This document shows, one piece after another, positions 39,326 through 47,942 of a stretch of DNA of 64,000 nt; position 1 is the first letter of the stretch, and the number at the start of each line of letters is the position of its first letter. The stretch spans positions 124,001-188,000 of the forward strand of contig NZ_AUIW01000001.1 of assembly GCF_000423905.1 (NCBI RefSeq). The letters run 5' to 3'. Origin of the DNA: Thermus antranikianii DSM 12462 (GTDB lineage Bacteria > Deinococcota > Deinococci > Deinococcales > Thermaceae). Below the pieces are notes generated by a model. That model saw only the letters and a list, made by a program, of their open reading frames with translations. It had not been told where the DNA came from and did not search any database. The position numbers and the translations under genes are program-made.

Positions 39326-40701
39326 TGCGCCCCTTGGGCCGCAGTCCCCAGCTCAACTTCCCCACCCTCTGGGACCAGGAGGTCCGGCATACGGGACCCC
39401 TCATCCTCTATAGCGCCTTCACCGGAGCCTTGGCCGGGCTCCTCCTGGCCTTTCTGAACGCCTTGCTTAGAGCCTTGACCGAGGCCTTGGGCCTTTTCTT
39501 TGGGTACCTGGCCCCCGAACCCCCCGGGGAAGGAGGCCTGGCCCAGGCTTTCACCGGACCTTCTTTCTGGCCCCTTGCCTTCCTCCTGCCCCTCCTCTTC
39601 GCCCTCACCAGCCTCCTGGGAACCGGGCAGGGGCTTGCCGCCTTTCTTCTCCAGGCCCGGGAGGACCGGCCAAGCCCCCCCTCCTCCCACCTGCGGGCCG
39701 TTTTGGGAGGGATACTCCAGCTTTCCCTCTATTCCCCCATGGGGCGCGAGGGTCCCTTTGGGGTGCTGGGGCTGTGGCTGGGCCGGGGTTTGGACCGCCG
39801 CTTCCCTCGGCTGGGCGGGGGGCTGGCCTTCGCCGGGCTCGCCGCCGGGCTTGGGGCCAGCCTACACGCTCCCGTGGCCGGCGCTCTCCTGGCCACGGAG
39901 ATTCTTTACCGGAGCCTGCTCCTCGAGGCCCGGGCCCTTACCCCTGCCTTGATCGGCGCCTTGGCTGGTTTTGCCGTCTACGGAGCCTTCTACGGCTACA
40001 CTCCCCTTCTAACCTTCCAGGCCCAGGTGGATATGGGTGCCCTCCCCGCCGGCGCCCTGGTAGGGCTGGTGGCCGCTGCCCTGGCCACCCTTTGGGTGGA
40101 AGGCTCGCGCCTTCTGGAAGCCCGCATCCGCCCTCTTCCCTACCCCTGGCGCCATGCCCTCCTGGGCTTGGCCTTGGCCCTGGCCCTCCTCTTTCTGCCC
40201 GAAGCCTTGGGCAGTGGCCTGGGCTGGGTAGCCGTGGCCACCACTCCCCTTCTGCCCCCCCTAGCCGTGCTGTCCTTGCTTTTCGCCAAGCTCCTTCTTC
40301 TCCTCCTGGCCAGCGGGATAAGGGCCTACGGGGGCCCCTATACCCCTGCCCTGGTCCTAGGAGGGCTCTTGGGAGCCTTCCTGGCCCACCTGCCGGGTCC
40401 AATGGCCCTTCCTCCTGAAACCCTGGCCCTGGCCGGGGGCGTGGCGGTGCTGGCGGGGGTAGCCCGGGCCCCCTTCGCGGCCACCGTTCTGGCAGCGGAG
40501 TGGGGCGGGTACGCCACCTTGCCCCTGGTCCTCCCCGCAGTGCTCTTAGCCTATGTGCTCACCCCTGCCTACAATCCCACGGAAGGCGTTAGGGAAGGGC
40601 AGGCCACGCCGGAGGGGAGTCCGTCTGAAACGCCTCCGCAAAGGGAACCCCCGCCTCCCGACCCCGAAGCCGCCGGCGGGCGCGAAACTCCTCCAGGGTA
40701 A
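39325..40701 (+). CDS. ClC-type chloride channel/transporter
   Basis: This 458-residue polytopic protein has the ClC signature SPMGREGPFGVLGLWLGRGL (helix F filter region), preceded by a long first helix and followed by AAGLGASLHAPVAGALLATEILYR (helices G-H) and IRAYGGPYTPALVLGGLLGA. No CBS domains follow. The C-terminal 40 residues are a Pro/Glu-rich cytosolic tail. The start codon overlaps the amidohydrolase stop (TGATG), and TACACT lies 7 bases upstream, so it may have its own leaderless promoter. The 3' end overlaps the convergent PIG-L gene by 113 bases. Confidence 0.85.
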   Translation: MRPLGRSPQLNFPTLWDQEVRHTGPLILYSAFTGALAGLLLAFLNALLRALTEALGLFFGYLAPEPPGEGGLAQAFTGPSFWPLAFLLPLLFALTSLLGTGQGLAAFLLQAREDRPSPPSSHLRAVLGGILQLSLYSPMGREGPFGVLGLWLGRGLDRRFPRLGGGLAFAGLAAGLGASLHAPVAGALLATEILYRSLLLEARALTPALIGALAGFAVYGAFYGYTPLLTFQAQVDMGALPAGALVGLVAAALATLWVEGSRLLEARIRPLPYPWRHALLGLALALALLFLPEALGSGLGWVAVATTPLLPPLAVLSLLFAKLLLLLLASGIRAYGGPYTPALVLGGLLGAFLAHLPGPMALPPETLALAGGVAVLAGVARAPFAATVLAAEWGGYATLPLVLPAVLLAYVLTPAYNPTEGVREGQATPEGSPSETPPQREPPPPDPEAAGGRETPPG

Positions 40702-41251
40702 AGGGCCAGCGGTAGAACTCCTGGTAAAAAGCAAACACCGCCTCGGCCACCTCTTGGGTGGCGGTGGTATCCACGTAAAGCCACGGTCTCACAAGCTCCT
40801 TCCTGGGATAGTGGTAAAGCCGTACCGGCTTCCGGTGCGCTTCCCCCACGAGTTTGGGTATGCGGCAGAACTTCAAGGCAGAAAGGACCGCCTCGTGCGT
40901 GGCCCGGTGGTCAGGGTGAACGTCCAGGGGATCCCAGGTGATGACCGCATCCGGCTGGAACTCGGCCATCAACCGAGCCAAGGCCAGGGCTTCCTCCCTG
41001 CCCCCGGTGAGGAAGGTATCGCGAAAGGGTAGAAACCGGTACTCGGCCCCAATCAACTGGGCCACATGGGCCCCGTGCCCCTCCCGTATCTCGGCCACCC
41101 TGGCCTCCTCCATCTCCCCGAACTGGCTCGCCAACTCCCCCCTCGTCATCCAAACCAAAAGCACCCGGTCCCCCCGCCGGGCGTGGAGGGCCAGGGTGCC
41201 TGCAGCCCCAATCTCATCATCGGGATGGGCGAATACCGCCATCAGATTCAC
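40589..41251 (-). CDS. PIG-L/LmbE family deacetylase
   Basis: This 220-residue zinc-dependent deacetylase has the family motif VFAHPDDEIGAAGTL at the start and the second metal-site motif DPLDVHPDHRATHEAV. Family members deacetylate GlcNAc-linked small molecules; BshB in bacillithiol synthesis is one, and this could be such an enzyme, since Thermus makes bacillithiol. That assignment is an inference. The GTG start follows a TAGACT box by 7 bases. Confidence 0.85.
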   Translation of the reverse strand: MNLMAVFAHPDDEIGAAGTLALHARRGDRVLLVWMTRGELASQFGEMEEARVAEIREGHGAHVAQLIGAEYRFLPFRDTFLTGGREEALALARLMAEFQPDAVITWDPLDVHPDHRATHEAVLSALKFCRIPKLVGEAHRKPVRLYHYPRKELVRPWLYVDTTATQEVAEAVFAFYQEFYRWPFTLEEFRARRRLRGREAGVPFAEAFQTDSPPAWPALP

Positions 41252-41310
41252 AACTCCCAGTCTACCCGTCTTGTATCAAGGGCTGAAACCCCTTAGCATG
41301 GAGCCCAACT

Positions 41311-41679
41311 ATGGTCCGGGGCATCAGGGGTGCCATCACCGTGGAGGAGGATACGCCGGAGGCCATCCATCAAGCCACACGGGAGCTTCTCCTTAAGATG
41401 CTGGAGGCAAACGGCATCCAAAGCCACGAGGAGCTGGCAGCCATCATCTTCACGGTTACGGAGGACCTACGTTCGGCCTTCCCCGCCGAGGCCGCCCGCC
41501 AGATTGGCATGCACCGGGTTCCCCTGCTCTCCGCCCGGGAGGTGCCGGTGCCAGGAAGCCTGCCCCGGGTCATCCGGGTCCTGGCCCTTTGGAACACCGA
41601 CACCCCCCAGGACCAGGTGCGCCACGTGTACCTTAGGGATGCGGTGCGCCTGAGGCCCGACCTGGAAAGCGCCCAGTAA
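41311..41679 (+). CDS. aroH: Chorismate mutase, AroH class
   Basis: This 122-residue enzyme rearranges chorismate to prephenate. It is the monofunctional AroH fold rather than AroQ: VRGIRGAITVEEDTPEAIHQATRELL at the start, with IIFTVTEDLRSAFPAEAAR and the active-site region MHRVPLLSAREVPVPGSLPRVIRVLALWN. The length equals the Thermus enzyme. A GGAG site lies 7 bases before the ATG. It is followed by a hairpin. Confidence 0.95.
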   Translation: MVRGIRGAITVEEDTPEAIHQATRELLLKMLEANGIQSHEELAAIIFTVTEDLRSAFPAEAARQIGMHRVPLLSAREVPVPGSLPRVIRVLALWNTDTPQDQVRHVYLRDAVRLRPDLESAQ

Positions 41680-41684
41680 TACCG

Positions 41685-41711
41685 CCACACCTTGGTTTTG
41701 CCAAGGTGGGG
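41685..41711 (+). terminator. Hairpin after aroH
   Basis: CACCTTGG and CCAAGGTG enclose TTTTG. It lies between two convergent genes and may serve both. Confidence 0.65.
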
Positions 41712-41735
41712 CGGGGGGTAAAACCCCTCTTGAGC

Positions 41736-41759
41736 GAAAAGGGGTACGAAAAGGGGTAC
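41736..41759. repeat. Two perfect tandem copies of a 12-bp unit
   Basis: GAAAAGGGGTAC occurs twice head to tail, ending 3 bases before the stop codon of the aldehyde dehydrogenase gene. Confidence 0.8.
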
Positions 41760-41762
41760 GCC

Positions 41763-43355
41763 CTAGAAGCCCAGGACCTCGGCCCAGGGGGTAGGAGCCT
41801 TGGGGCTCACGTAGCCCGTATCCATCTGGGCCAGCTGGAGGCGGCCCGAGTACTCTTCGTTCACCGCATGCCAGTAGGTGTACTCTTCTATGACCCAAAT
41901 CCCGGATTCCCGGGCCCCATTGCCGCTCGCCTTCACCCCGCCGAAGGGCAGGTGGGCCTCGGCGCCCACGGTGGTGTTGTTGATGCTGGTCATCCCCGCC
42001 CGGATGCCCACCTTGAAGAGGTAGGCCCAGTGACGGTGGTTGGTGTAAATGGCGCTGGATAGGCCGTAGGGCGTGGCGTTGGCCACCTCGATGGCCTCCT
42101 CTATGCCATCCACCTTAACCAGGTTGATGGTGGGACCGAAGATCTCCTCGGTAAACTGGCGCATGCCGGGCCTGGCCTCCCAGACCGTGGGCCAGCCATA
42201 GAGCCCAGTTTCCGGGTCCCCCAGGAACCGGGGGTAAGGGTTCTCCCGCGTGATCCGGCCTTTGCCAAAGAGCAAGGTAGCCCCATCCTCCTGCCCCCAG
42301 GTGTAGTGCTCCAGCCAGCGCTGGAACAGGCGCTCGTTGATAAAGGGGCCGTAGGTGACCTCAGGGTAGAGAAGAGGGTTCCCCACCACTGTAGCCTCGG
42401 TCCTTTCCAGGAAGCGCTTCTTGAACTCCTCGTAGATGGGGGCATCCACCAGGATGTTCCCCGCCGAGGTGCACCGTTGCCCGCCGGTGGCGAAGGCACT
42501 CCACCAGGCCCCTTCCACCGCCAAATCTAGATCGGCATCCCGCATCACCACGAGGGGGTTCTTTCCTCCAAGCTCCAAGGTGGGCCGGATCAGGTTCCGC
42601 CCCGCCACCTCCCCGATCCAGCGCCCCACCTTGGTGCTCCCGGTGAAGGCGAACTTGTTGAGGAGACCCTCGTCCATGAGCTCCACCAGCCACTGGCCCG
42701 TGGAGTCCTTCCCCCCTCCAAAGACCACGTTAATGACCCCGGGAGGGAGGCCCGCCTCCTCAAAGAGCTTGACGAAGATATACGAAAGAACCGGGGAGTC
42801 ATCGGAAGGCTTCCAAACCACGGTGTTGCCCGCAAGGACCGCAGGGATAAGCTTCCAGCTCGGCACGGCAATGGGGAAGTTCCCCGCGGTGATCATCCCC
42901 ACCACGCCTAAAGGCCTGCGGAAGGTGAAGAGCTCCTTGTTCCGCATCTCGCTGGGCACGGTCTGGCCGTAAAGCCTCCGGCCCTCGGATGCGAAGAAGA
43001 TGGCAGTGTCAATGGCCTCCTGGACATCTCCCCCCGCCTCCTTGAAGGTCTTCCCCACCTCCCTGACCATGAGCCGGGTCAAGGTGGGCTTCTCCCGTTC
43101 CAGGATCTTGGCCAGGTTGAAAAGCACCTGCCCCCGCACGGGCGCCGGGGTCTCGCTCCACTCCTTAAAGGCCTCCCGCGCTTTTAGGGCGGCTTTCCTC
43201 AGGGTTTCCTTGGTGCCCTCGGGGAAACGGGCCACCAGGTCCTCGAGGTCCGAGGGATTCCGCCTCTCCAGGACCCTCCCTTCAAAGACCTCCTCCCCCC
43301 CGATGAGGTGACCGAACTCCAGGGTATTCCCGTACTTGCCGGAAAAAGCCTTCAT
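41763..43355 (-). CDS. NAD(P)-dependent aldehyde dehydrogenase with C-terminal tail
   Basis: This 530-residue ALDH has the cofactor-binding TAGNFPIAVPSWK and FTGSTKVGRWIGEVAG, the general base Glu in LELGGKNPLVV and the catalytic Cys in GGQRCTSAGN. About 30 residues after the normal ALDH end (from about TYWHAVNEEY) form an extension, as in the structurally studied T. thermophilus enzyme of the same length. It is not the P5C dehydrogenase type, whose N-terminus is different. A GGAGG site precedes the ATG. A TAAAAT box (43377-43372) overlaps the coaD stop codon. Confidence 0.87.
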   Translation of the reverse strand: MKAFSGKYGNTLEFGHLIGGEEVFEGRVLERRNPSDLEDLVARFPEGTKETLRKAALKAREAFKEWSETPAPVRGQVLFNLAKILEREKPTLTRLMVREVGKTFKEAGGDVQEAIDTAIFFASEGRRLYGQTVPSEMRNKELFTFRRPLGVVGMITAGNFPIAVPSWKLIPAVLAGNTVVWKPSDDSPVLSYIFVKLFEEAGLPPGVINVVFGGGKDSTGQWLVELMDEGLLNKFAFTGSTKVGRWIGEVAGRNLIRPTLELGGKNPLVVMRDADLDLAVEGAWWSAFATGGQRCTSAGNILVDAPIYEEFKKRFLERTEATVVGNPLLYPEVTYGPFINERLFQRWLEHYTWGQEDGATLLFGKGRITRENPYPRFLGDPETGLYGWPTVWEARPGMRQFTEEIFGPTINLVKVDGIEEAIEVANATPYGLSSAIYTNHRHWAYLFKVGIRAGMTSINNTTVGAEAHLPFGGVKASGNGARESGIWVIEEYTYWHAVNEEYSGRLQLAQMDTGYVSPKAPTPWAEVLGF

Positions 43356-43374
43356 GCCAACCTCCGAAGGGATT

Positions 43375-43860
<486 letters not shown>

Positions 43861-44376
43861 CTAAGCCTCCACCAGGGTGAGGGCATTTTCCCCGTAAACC
43901 CGCCGCTCCCCTAAGGGGAGGTGCAGGTCCTTAGGGTGCTGCAGGATATAGAGTCCTCCCTTCTCCACCACGCCGCTCTCCAAGAGGGCCTGAAAGACCT
44001 GGGGCAGGTCCAGGAGGTAGGGCGGAGCCATGAAGGCTACCGTGTAGCGTTCACCCCGGGCCTTGGCCTCAGGCAAGAAGACCTCCACGGGAAGGGGAAC
44101 GATCCGGGCCCGGAGCCCCGTACGGCGGAGGTTTTCCTTAAGAAGGGCCACCGCTTCCTGGTCCTTCTCCACCAGGGTGGCCTCAAAGCCCTCGCTGGCC
44201 GCCTCGAGGCCCACCGCTCCGCTCCCCGCATAGAGGTCCAGGAACCGGCCCCGCTTGGGGTAGCGCAGGCGAAGGTAGTCAAAAAGGGCCTTCCGCAGGC
44301 GCACGGGGGAGGGTCTGGCCGAAGCCGGCACCTTCAAGGACACCCCTTTGGCCTTGCCGCCCAGGATCCTCACCAC
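43861..44376 (-). CDS. rsmD: 16S rRNA guanine-966 N2-methyltransferase RsmD
   Basis: This SAM enzyme methylates G966 of 16S rRNA. It has VRILGGKAKGVSLKVP, RPSPVRLRKALFDYL and the SAM motif FLDLYAGSGAVGLEAAS. The catalytic (D/N)PP(Y/F) motif reads APPY here (AFMAPPYLLDL), lacking the usual Asp/Asn. I use the GTG at 44376, 7 bases after a TAAGCT box, giving 171 residues; the next codon is also GTG. An in-frame start at 44427 would add 17 residues without family support. Confidence 0.88.
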   Translation of the reverse strand: MVRILGGKAKGVSLKVPASARPSPVRLRKALFDYLRLRYPKRGRFLDLYAGSGAVGLEAASEGFEATLVEKDQEAVALLKENLRRTGLRARIVPLPVEVFLPEAKARGERYTVAFMAPPYLLDLPQVFQALLESGVVEKGGLYILQHPKDLHLPLGERRVYGENALTLVEA

Positions 44377-44386
44377 GCTTCCTAGC

Positions 44387-45877
44387 TTAAAGCTCCAGAA
44401 CCAGGCGGCAAAGCCTGTCCACCCCACTGGAAACCTCCTCCAGGGTGATGAGGAGATCCAGGTGGGCCAAGGTGGTGGCCCGGCTCTCCGCCCTGCCGCT
44501 CTCCAAACGGCTCAGGTGGGCCCGGCGCAGGCGATCCAGAAAGGCCACCACCTCCCTTTCCTCCGACAAAACCCCTCCCGCCAAGGCCTTGTCCCCCGTG
44601 GCCAAGGCGGCCGCCATGCGCTCGAGGCGGCCCAGCACCAACCTTCCCGCCTCCAGAAGGTCCTCCTTGCCTTCTGGGCTAAAGGTCAGGCCCTGCGCCC
44701 AAAGCTTCGCCGCCTGGCGCACCACCCGGCGCACCAGGTCCCCGAGGTGCTCAAGCTCGCTGGCCGCCACGAAGAACCGCACCGCCCGCTCGTCCCGGGT
44801 GCGGGTGGAAAGCTCGGCGGTATAGAGGACCACCTCCCGGGTAAGCCGGTCCACCTTGTCCTCCAGCGCCTCGAGCTCCGCCTCGCCCCCTTCCTCCTGG
44901 GCCAGGACGCGCACCGCCCGCGCCAGCATGTTCCGCACGGCATCCGCCACCCGGCCAAGCTCCCGCTGCACCAGGGCGTAGGCCAGGCTAGGGGTTTCCA
45001 AAGCCTCCAGGGAAAGGTACTTGGGGCTAACGGTGCGGCGGGGAAAGAGGCTTTCTGTTAGGCGCAGGTAACGCCCCTGAAGGGGAAGAAAGCCTATGGC
45101 GTAGGCCAGGTGGCTTAGGAGGTGAAGCCCCACCACCCCCACGCTCCCAAGCGGCCCAAGCAGAAGCAAAAAGGGCAGGGAAAAGAGAAAGCGATGCCCC
45201 AAAAGGGCAACCCCTAGGGCCCACCCCTCCCGCCTGCCCCCTAAGGCCGCCAGAAAAAGGGCTCCCGAAACCCCCACCCCCGCCCCCAGGGTCAAGGCCA
45301 TGCTGCCCCCCTGCCCCAAAAAGGGCATAAAGGCCAGGGCCAAGGCCGCCACCCCGTTGGCAGTTCCCAGGAAAAAAGCCAGGACGATCCCCACCAGGTA
45401 CAGGGCCCATGGACCCGGATTAAGAAGGCTCAAAAGGGGCGCAAAAGCCTTGGCCCCCTGGCCCATCTCCAAAAAGCCCAGGAAAAGAAGTCCCAAGCCC
45501 AAAAGAACCAACCCGCCGCTTCGGCTTCCCCGGAAGAGGAAAAGAGGGAGGCCCAGAGCCAGCAGGACCTCGGCCACCTCCCTTTGCGCCAGGGCCACCA
45601 CCCCCACCCAGGCGCTGGCCCCGGCGGTGGCGGCCAGGGAAAGGAGGGCGGCCTGCCCCAGGGAGAAGATACCCCCTTCCAAAAGCCCCAGGGCCAGGAG
45701 GGAAAGGCCGGTGCCGCTACCCGAAAGAAGGCCCAGGAGAAGACCGGAAAACAAAAGGCTCCCCGGCCTGGCAAAAGCCCGGGCCAGCAGGTACCTCTTT
45801 CCCTTGACCGAGGAAAGCCCTTCCCCGATCAGGTGCAACCCCAAAAGCAAAAGGGCAAGGCCCGCCAGAAAGCCCAC
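44387..45877 (-). CDS. Na/Pi-cotransporter-type membrane protein with PhoU-like domain
   Basis: The N-terminal 290 residues form two sets of membrane helices as in the NptA/PNaS family, with the repeated glycine-rich segments LLSGSGTGLSLLALGLLEGG and FFLGTANGVAALALAFMPFLG. Residues 300-496 are soluble and helical like PhoU (LEDKVDRLTREVVLYTAELS). The family imports phosphate with sodium, though many two-domain members are uncharacterised. The usual QSSSA repeats are not well kept (SGSGTG), so phosphate transport is uncertain. The GTG start lies 6 bases after TATACT. Confidence 0.78.
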   Translation of the reverse strand: MGFLAGLALLLLGLHLIGEGLSSVKGKRYLLARAFARPGSLLFSGLLLGLLSGSGTGLSLLALGLLEGGIFSLGQAALLSLAATAGASAWVGVVALAQREVAEVLLALGLPLFLFRGSRSGGLVLLGLGLLFLGFLEMGQGAKAFAPLLSLLNPGPWALYLVGIVLAFFLGTANGVAALALAFMPFLGQGGSMALTLGAGVGVSGALFLAALGGRREGWALGVALLGHRFLFSLPFLLLLGPLGSVGVVGLHLLSHLAYAIGFLPLQGRYLRLTESLFPRRTVSPKYLSLEALETPSLAYALVQRELGRVADAVRNMLARAVRVLAQEEGGEAELEALEDKVDRLTREVVLYTAELSTRTRDERAVRFFVAASELEHLGDLVRRVVRQAAKLWAQGLTFSPEGKEDLLEAGRLVLGRLERMAAALATGDKALAGGVLSEEREVVAFLDRLRRAHLSRLESGRAESRATTLAHLDLLITLEEVSSGVDRLCRLVLEL

Positions 45878-45917
45878 GGGAGGAGTATACGAAAAGCCGG
45901 CTCGAAGGCCGGCCTTC

Positions 45918-45994
45918 TGGTCGGGGAGACTGGATTTGAACCAGCGACCCCCTCGTCCCGAACGAGGTGCGCTACCGGGCTGCGCTACTCCCCG
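45918..45994 (-). tRNA. tRNA-Pro (anticodon CGG)
   Basis: The minus strand folds as a cloverleaf: a 7-bp acceptor stem CGGGGAG/CTCCCCG, anticodon stem CCTCG/CGAGG with loop TTCGGGA giving anticodon CGG, and a T arm containing GGTTCAAATCC. Discriminator A is followed by an encoded CCA (45920-45918). It lies just upstream of the Na/Pi gene in the same direction. Confidence 0.95.
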
Positions 45995-46005
45995 TAGCGG
46001 AGTCC

Positions 46006-46034
46006 AGTATAGGAGAGTAGGGCCAAAAGGTCAA
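46006..46034 (-). promoter_or_regulatory. Promoter of tRNA-Pro
   Basis: TTGACC (46034-46029), a 17-base spacer and TATACT (46011-46006), 11 bases before the mature 5' end. Confidence 0.8.
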
Positions 46035-46040
46035 AGGGTG

Positions 46041-46069
46041 TTGACGGCCAAGCCCCAAACCCCTACACT
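46041..46069 (+). promoter_or_regulatory. Promoter of the met operon
   Basis: TTGACG (46041-46046), a 17-base spacer and TACACT (46064-46069). Transcription would begin about 35 bases before the riboswitch. Its -35 is 6 bases from the tRNA -35 on the other strand. Confidence 0.8.
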
Positions 46070-46109
46070 GACCCTTAACCGCGCCGGGGCGCGGCGAAAA
46101 CCAGCCCGT

Positions 46110-46248
46110 TCTCTTATCCAGAGCGGTGGAGGGTACGGCCCTGTGAAACCGCGGCAACCTCCCATCCCTTCCGTTTCATGGCCGGATGCGGGTGGGGCTG
46201 GTGCCAAGGCCGGCCCGGGTGGGGGAAACGCCCGGGAACGATAAGAGA
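46110..46248 (+). promoter_or_regulatory. SAM-I (S-box) riboswitch
   Basis: The P1 stem is TCTCTTATC (46110-46118) with GATAAGAGA (46240-46248). Inside are the conserved core pieces CAGAGCGGTGGAGGG, CCCTGTGAAACC, CGGCAACC and GGTGCCAA, ending in GAACGATAAGAG. These are the SAM-I consensus blocks in the right order. High SAM should switch off the methionine genes downstream. Confidence 0.95.
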
Positions 46249-46312
46249 GGGGGGTAAGCGCCACGCCCAACCCCTTCTAGGCGAGAGAACGGTGCCCATG
46301 CACTTCCCGCCA

Positions 46313-46338
46313 GAAGGGGCCTTCTTATTGGCCCCTTC
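46313..46338 (+). terminator. Expression-platform hairpin of the SAM riboswitch
   Basis: GAAGGGGCC and GGCCCCTTC form a 9-bp stem around TTCTTATT, 65 bases after the aptamer. It is followed by no T-run but by the strong ribosome binding site AAAGGAGG (46364-46371), so regulation could act on termination or translation. Confidence 0.6.
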
Positions 46339-46377
46339 CCAAGCGCCCCAGGCGGGTCCTTGGAAAGGAGGCCAAAG

Positions 46378-46794
46378 ATGCGCTCTAAAACCTTGCAACC
46401 CCACGGCGGATACGAATCTGGGCCCACTATCCTAAGCCACCCGGTGCCCATTCGCTCCACCCCCAGCTACCTTTTCCAGAATCCCGAACACGCCGCCAAT
46501 CCCTTCGCCCCCAAAGGGTTCGGAATCATCCATAGCCGCGTCAGGAATCCCACGGCGGGGATGCGGGAAGGGTGTTTGGTGGCCCTCGAGGGGGGCAAGG
46601 CTGCCCTGGCCACCTCAAGCGGCCCCACCGACCAATCCCCGGCCCTCACCATCCACCCCGCCTCCACCACCCACTCCCAGCCCCCTCTGGAGGAACAAAC
46701 CCCGGCCGGGGTTTTGCCGGAGATGGTGCGCTTGCGCGCAGGCCTCGGGCGCGTGGACGACCCGAAGGCGGAGTTGAAGGAGGCCCTGGCATGA
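46378..46794 (+). pseudogene. metY: metY (O-acetylhomoserine sulfhydrylase) remnant with large internal deletion
   Basis: The ORF is 138 codons, but family members have about 420. Residues 1-88 match the N-terminus of Thermus OAH sulfhydrylase 1 (pattern LEGGKAALATxSG) and residues about 90-138 match its last 50 (IHPASTTHSQ, EMVRL, DLKAELKEALA-like), joined in frame near position 46645. The middle, including the PLP lysine, is gone. Many remaining positions are altered (for example Pro in place of conserved residues), as expected for decay. It keeps a perfect ribosome binding site and an ATGA overlap with metX, so it may survive only as a translated leader that couples metX to the riboswitch. 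Confidence 0.82.
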
Positions 46795-47933
46795 GCGAGA
46801 TTGCCCTGGAAACCTGGGGGGAGCACGAGGCCCTCATCCTCAAGCCTCCCCGCTCCCCCCTTTCCATCCCCCCTCCCAGGCCCCGCACCGCCGTGCTCTT
46901 CCCCAGGCGGGAAGGGTTTTACACCGAGCTTGGGGGCTTCCTGCCCGAGGTGCGCCTCCGGTTTGAAACCTACGGCCGGCTTTCCCGGCTTAGGGACAAC
47001 GCGGTCTTGGTCTTCCACGCCCTCACGGGAAGCGCCCACTTGGCAGGCACCTACGACGAGGCCACTTTCCAAAGCCTCTCCCCCTTGGAAAAGGCCTTCG
47101 GCCCCCAAGGGTGGTGGGATTCCCTGGTGGGCCCCGGGCGGATCCTGGACCCTGCTCTCTACTACGTGATCTCCGCCAACCACCTGGGAAGCTGCTATGG
47201 CTCCACCGGACCTCTTTCCGTAGACCCCCGCACAGGGAGGCCCTACGGCAAGGAGTTTCCTCCCCTTACCATCCGCGACCTGGCCCGGGCCCAGGCAAGG
47301 CTTTTGGACCACCTAGGGGTGGAGAAGGCCATCGTGATCGGAGGAAGCTTAGGCGGCATGGTGGCTTTGGAGTTCGCCCTCATGTATCCGGAAAGGGTGA
47401 AGAAACTGGTGGTCCTGGCCGCTCCCGCAAGGCATGGCCCCTGGGCCCGAGCCTTCAACCATCTAAGCCGCCAGGCCATCCTCTTAGACCCTGAGTACCA
47501 TGCTGGTCATCCTGCCCCCAAGGGGATGGCCTTGGCCCGGGGCATCGCCATGATGAGCTACCGCGCTCCCAGGGGCTTCGAAGCCCGCTGGGGCCAGGAG
47601 CCCGAAAAGGGGGAAACCTACCTGGACTACCAGGGGGAGAAGTTCCTTAAGCGCTTCCATGCGGAAAGCTATCTGGTTCTATCCCGGGCCATGGATACCC
47701 ACGATGTAGGCCGGGGAAGGGGTGGGGTGGAGGAAGCCCTGAAGCGGCTAAAAAACCTGCCCTCCCTCTTTGTGGGCATAGACACCGACCTCCTCTACCC
47801 CGCCGAGGAGGTGCGGCAGGTAGCCCGCTTAAGCGGAGGAAGGTACCGGGAGATCCATAGCCCCCACGGCCACGACGCCTTCCTGATCGAAACCGATCAG
47901 GTGGAGGCCATCCTGGATTCCTTCCTGCCCTGA
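46791..47933 (+). CDS. metX: Homoserine O-acetyltransferase
   Basis: MetX acetylates homoserine from acetyl-CoA, the first committed step of methionine synthesis by direct sulfhydrylation. The alpha/beta hydrolase nucleophile lies in VIGGSLGGMVALE, the Asp in DTDLLYP and the His in HGHDAFL. NHLGSCYGSTGP is the family signature. The length is 380 residues, typical of Thermus. The ATG overlaps the metY remnant stop (ATGA), so it is under the SAM riboswitch. The product could be used by the sulfhydrylase at 9,728. Confidence 0.95.
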   Translation: MSEIALETWGEHEALILKPPRSPLSIPPPRPRTAVLFPRREGFYTELGGFLPEVRLRFETYGRLSRLRDNAVLVFHALTGSAHLAGTYDEATFQSLSPLEKAFGPQGWWDSLVGPGRILDPALYYVISANHLGSCYGSTGPLSVDPRTGRPYGKEFPPLTIRDLARAQARLLDHLGVEKAIVIGGSLGGMVALEFALMYPERVKKLVVLAAPARHGPWARAFNHLSRQAILLDPEYHAGHPAPKGMALARGIAMMSYRAPRGFEARWGQEPEKGETYLDYQGEKFLKRFHAESYLVLSRAMDTHDVGRGRGGVEEALKRLKNLPSLFVGIDTDLLYPAEEVRQVARLSGGRYREIHSPHGHDAFLIETDQVEAILDSFLP

Positions 47934-47942
47934 AGGGCCCGG

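Noticed and set aside
41736-41759. Start of a CRISPR array
   Set aside because: Only two 12-bp units, directly adjacent with no spacer.
41763-43355. Naming the gene pruA/rocA (P5C dehydrogenase)
   Set aside because: The N-terminus and 530-residue length with tail match the separate Thermus aldehyde dehydrogenase, not the 516-residue P5C enzyme.
46360-46377. TTG start for the metY remnant
   Set aside because: It would lie before the ribosome binding site AAAGGAGG, which instead serves the ATG at 46378.
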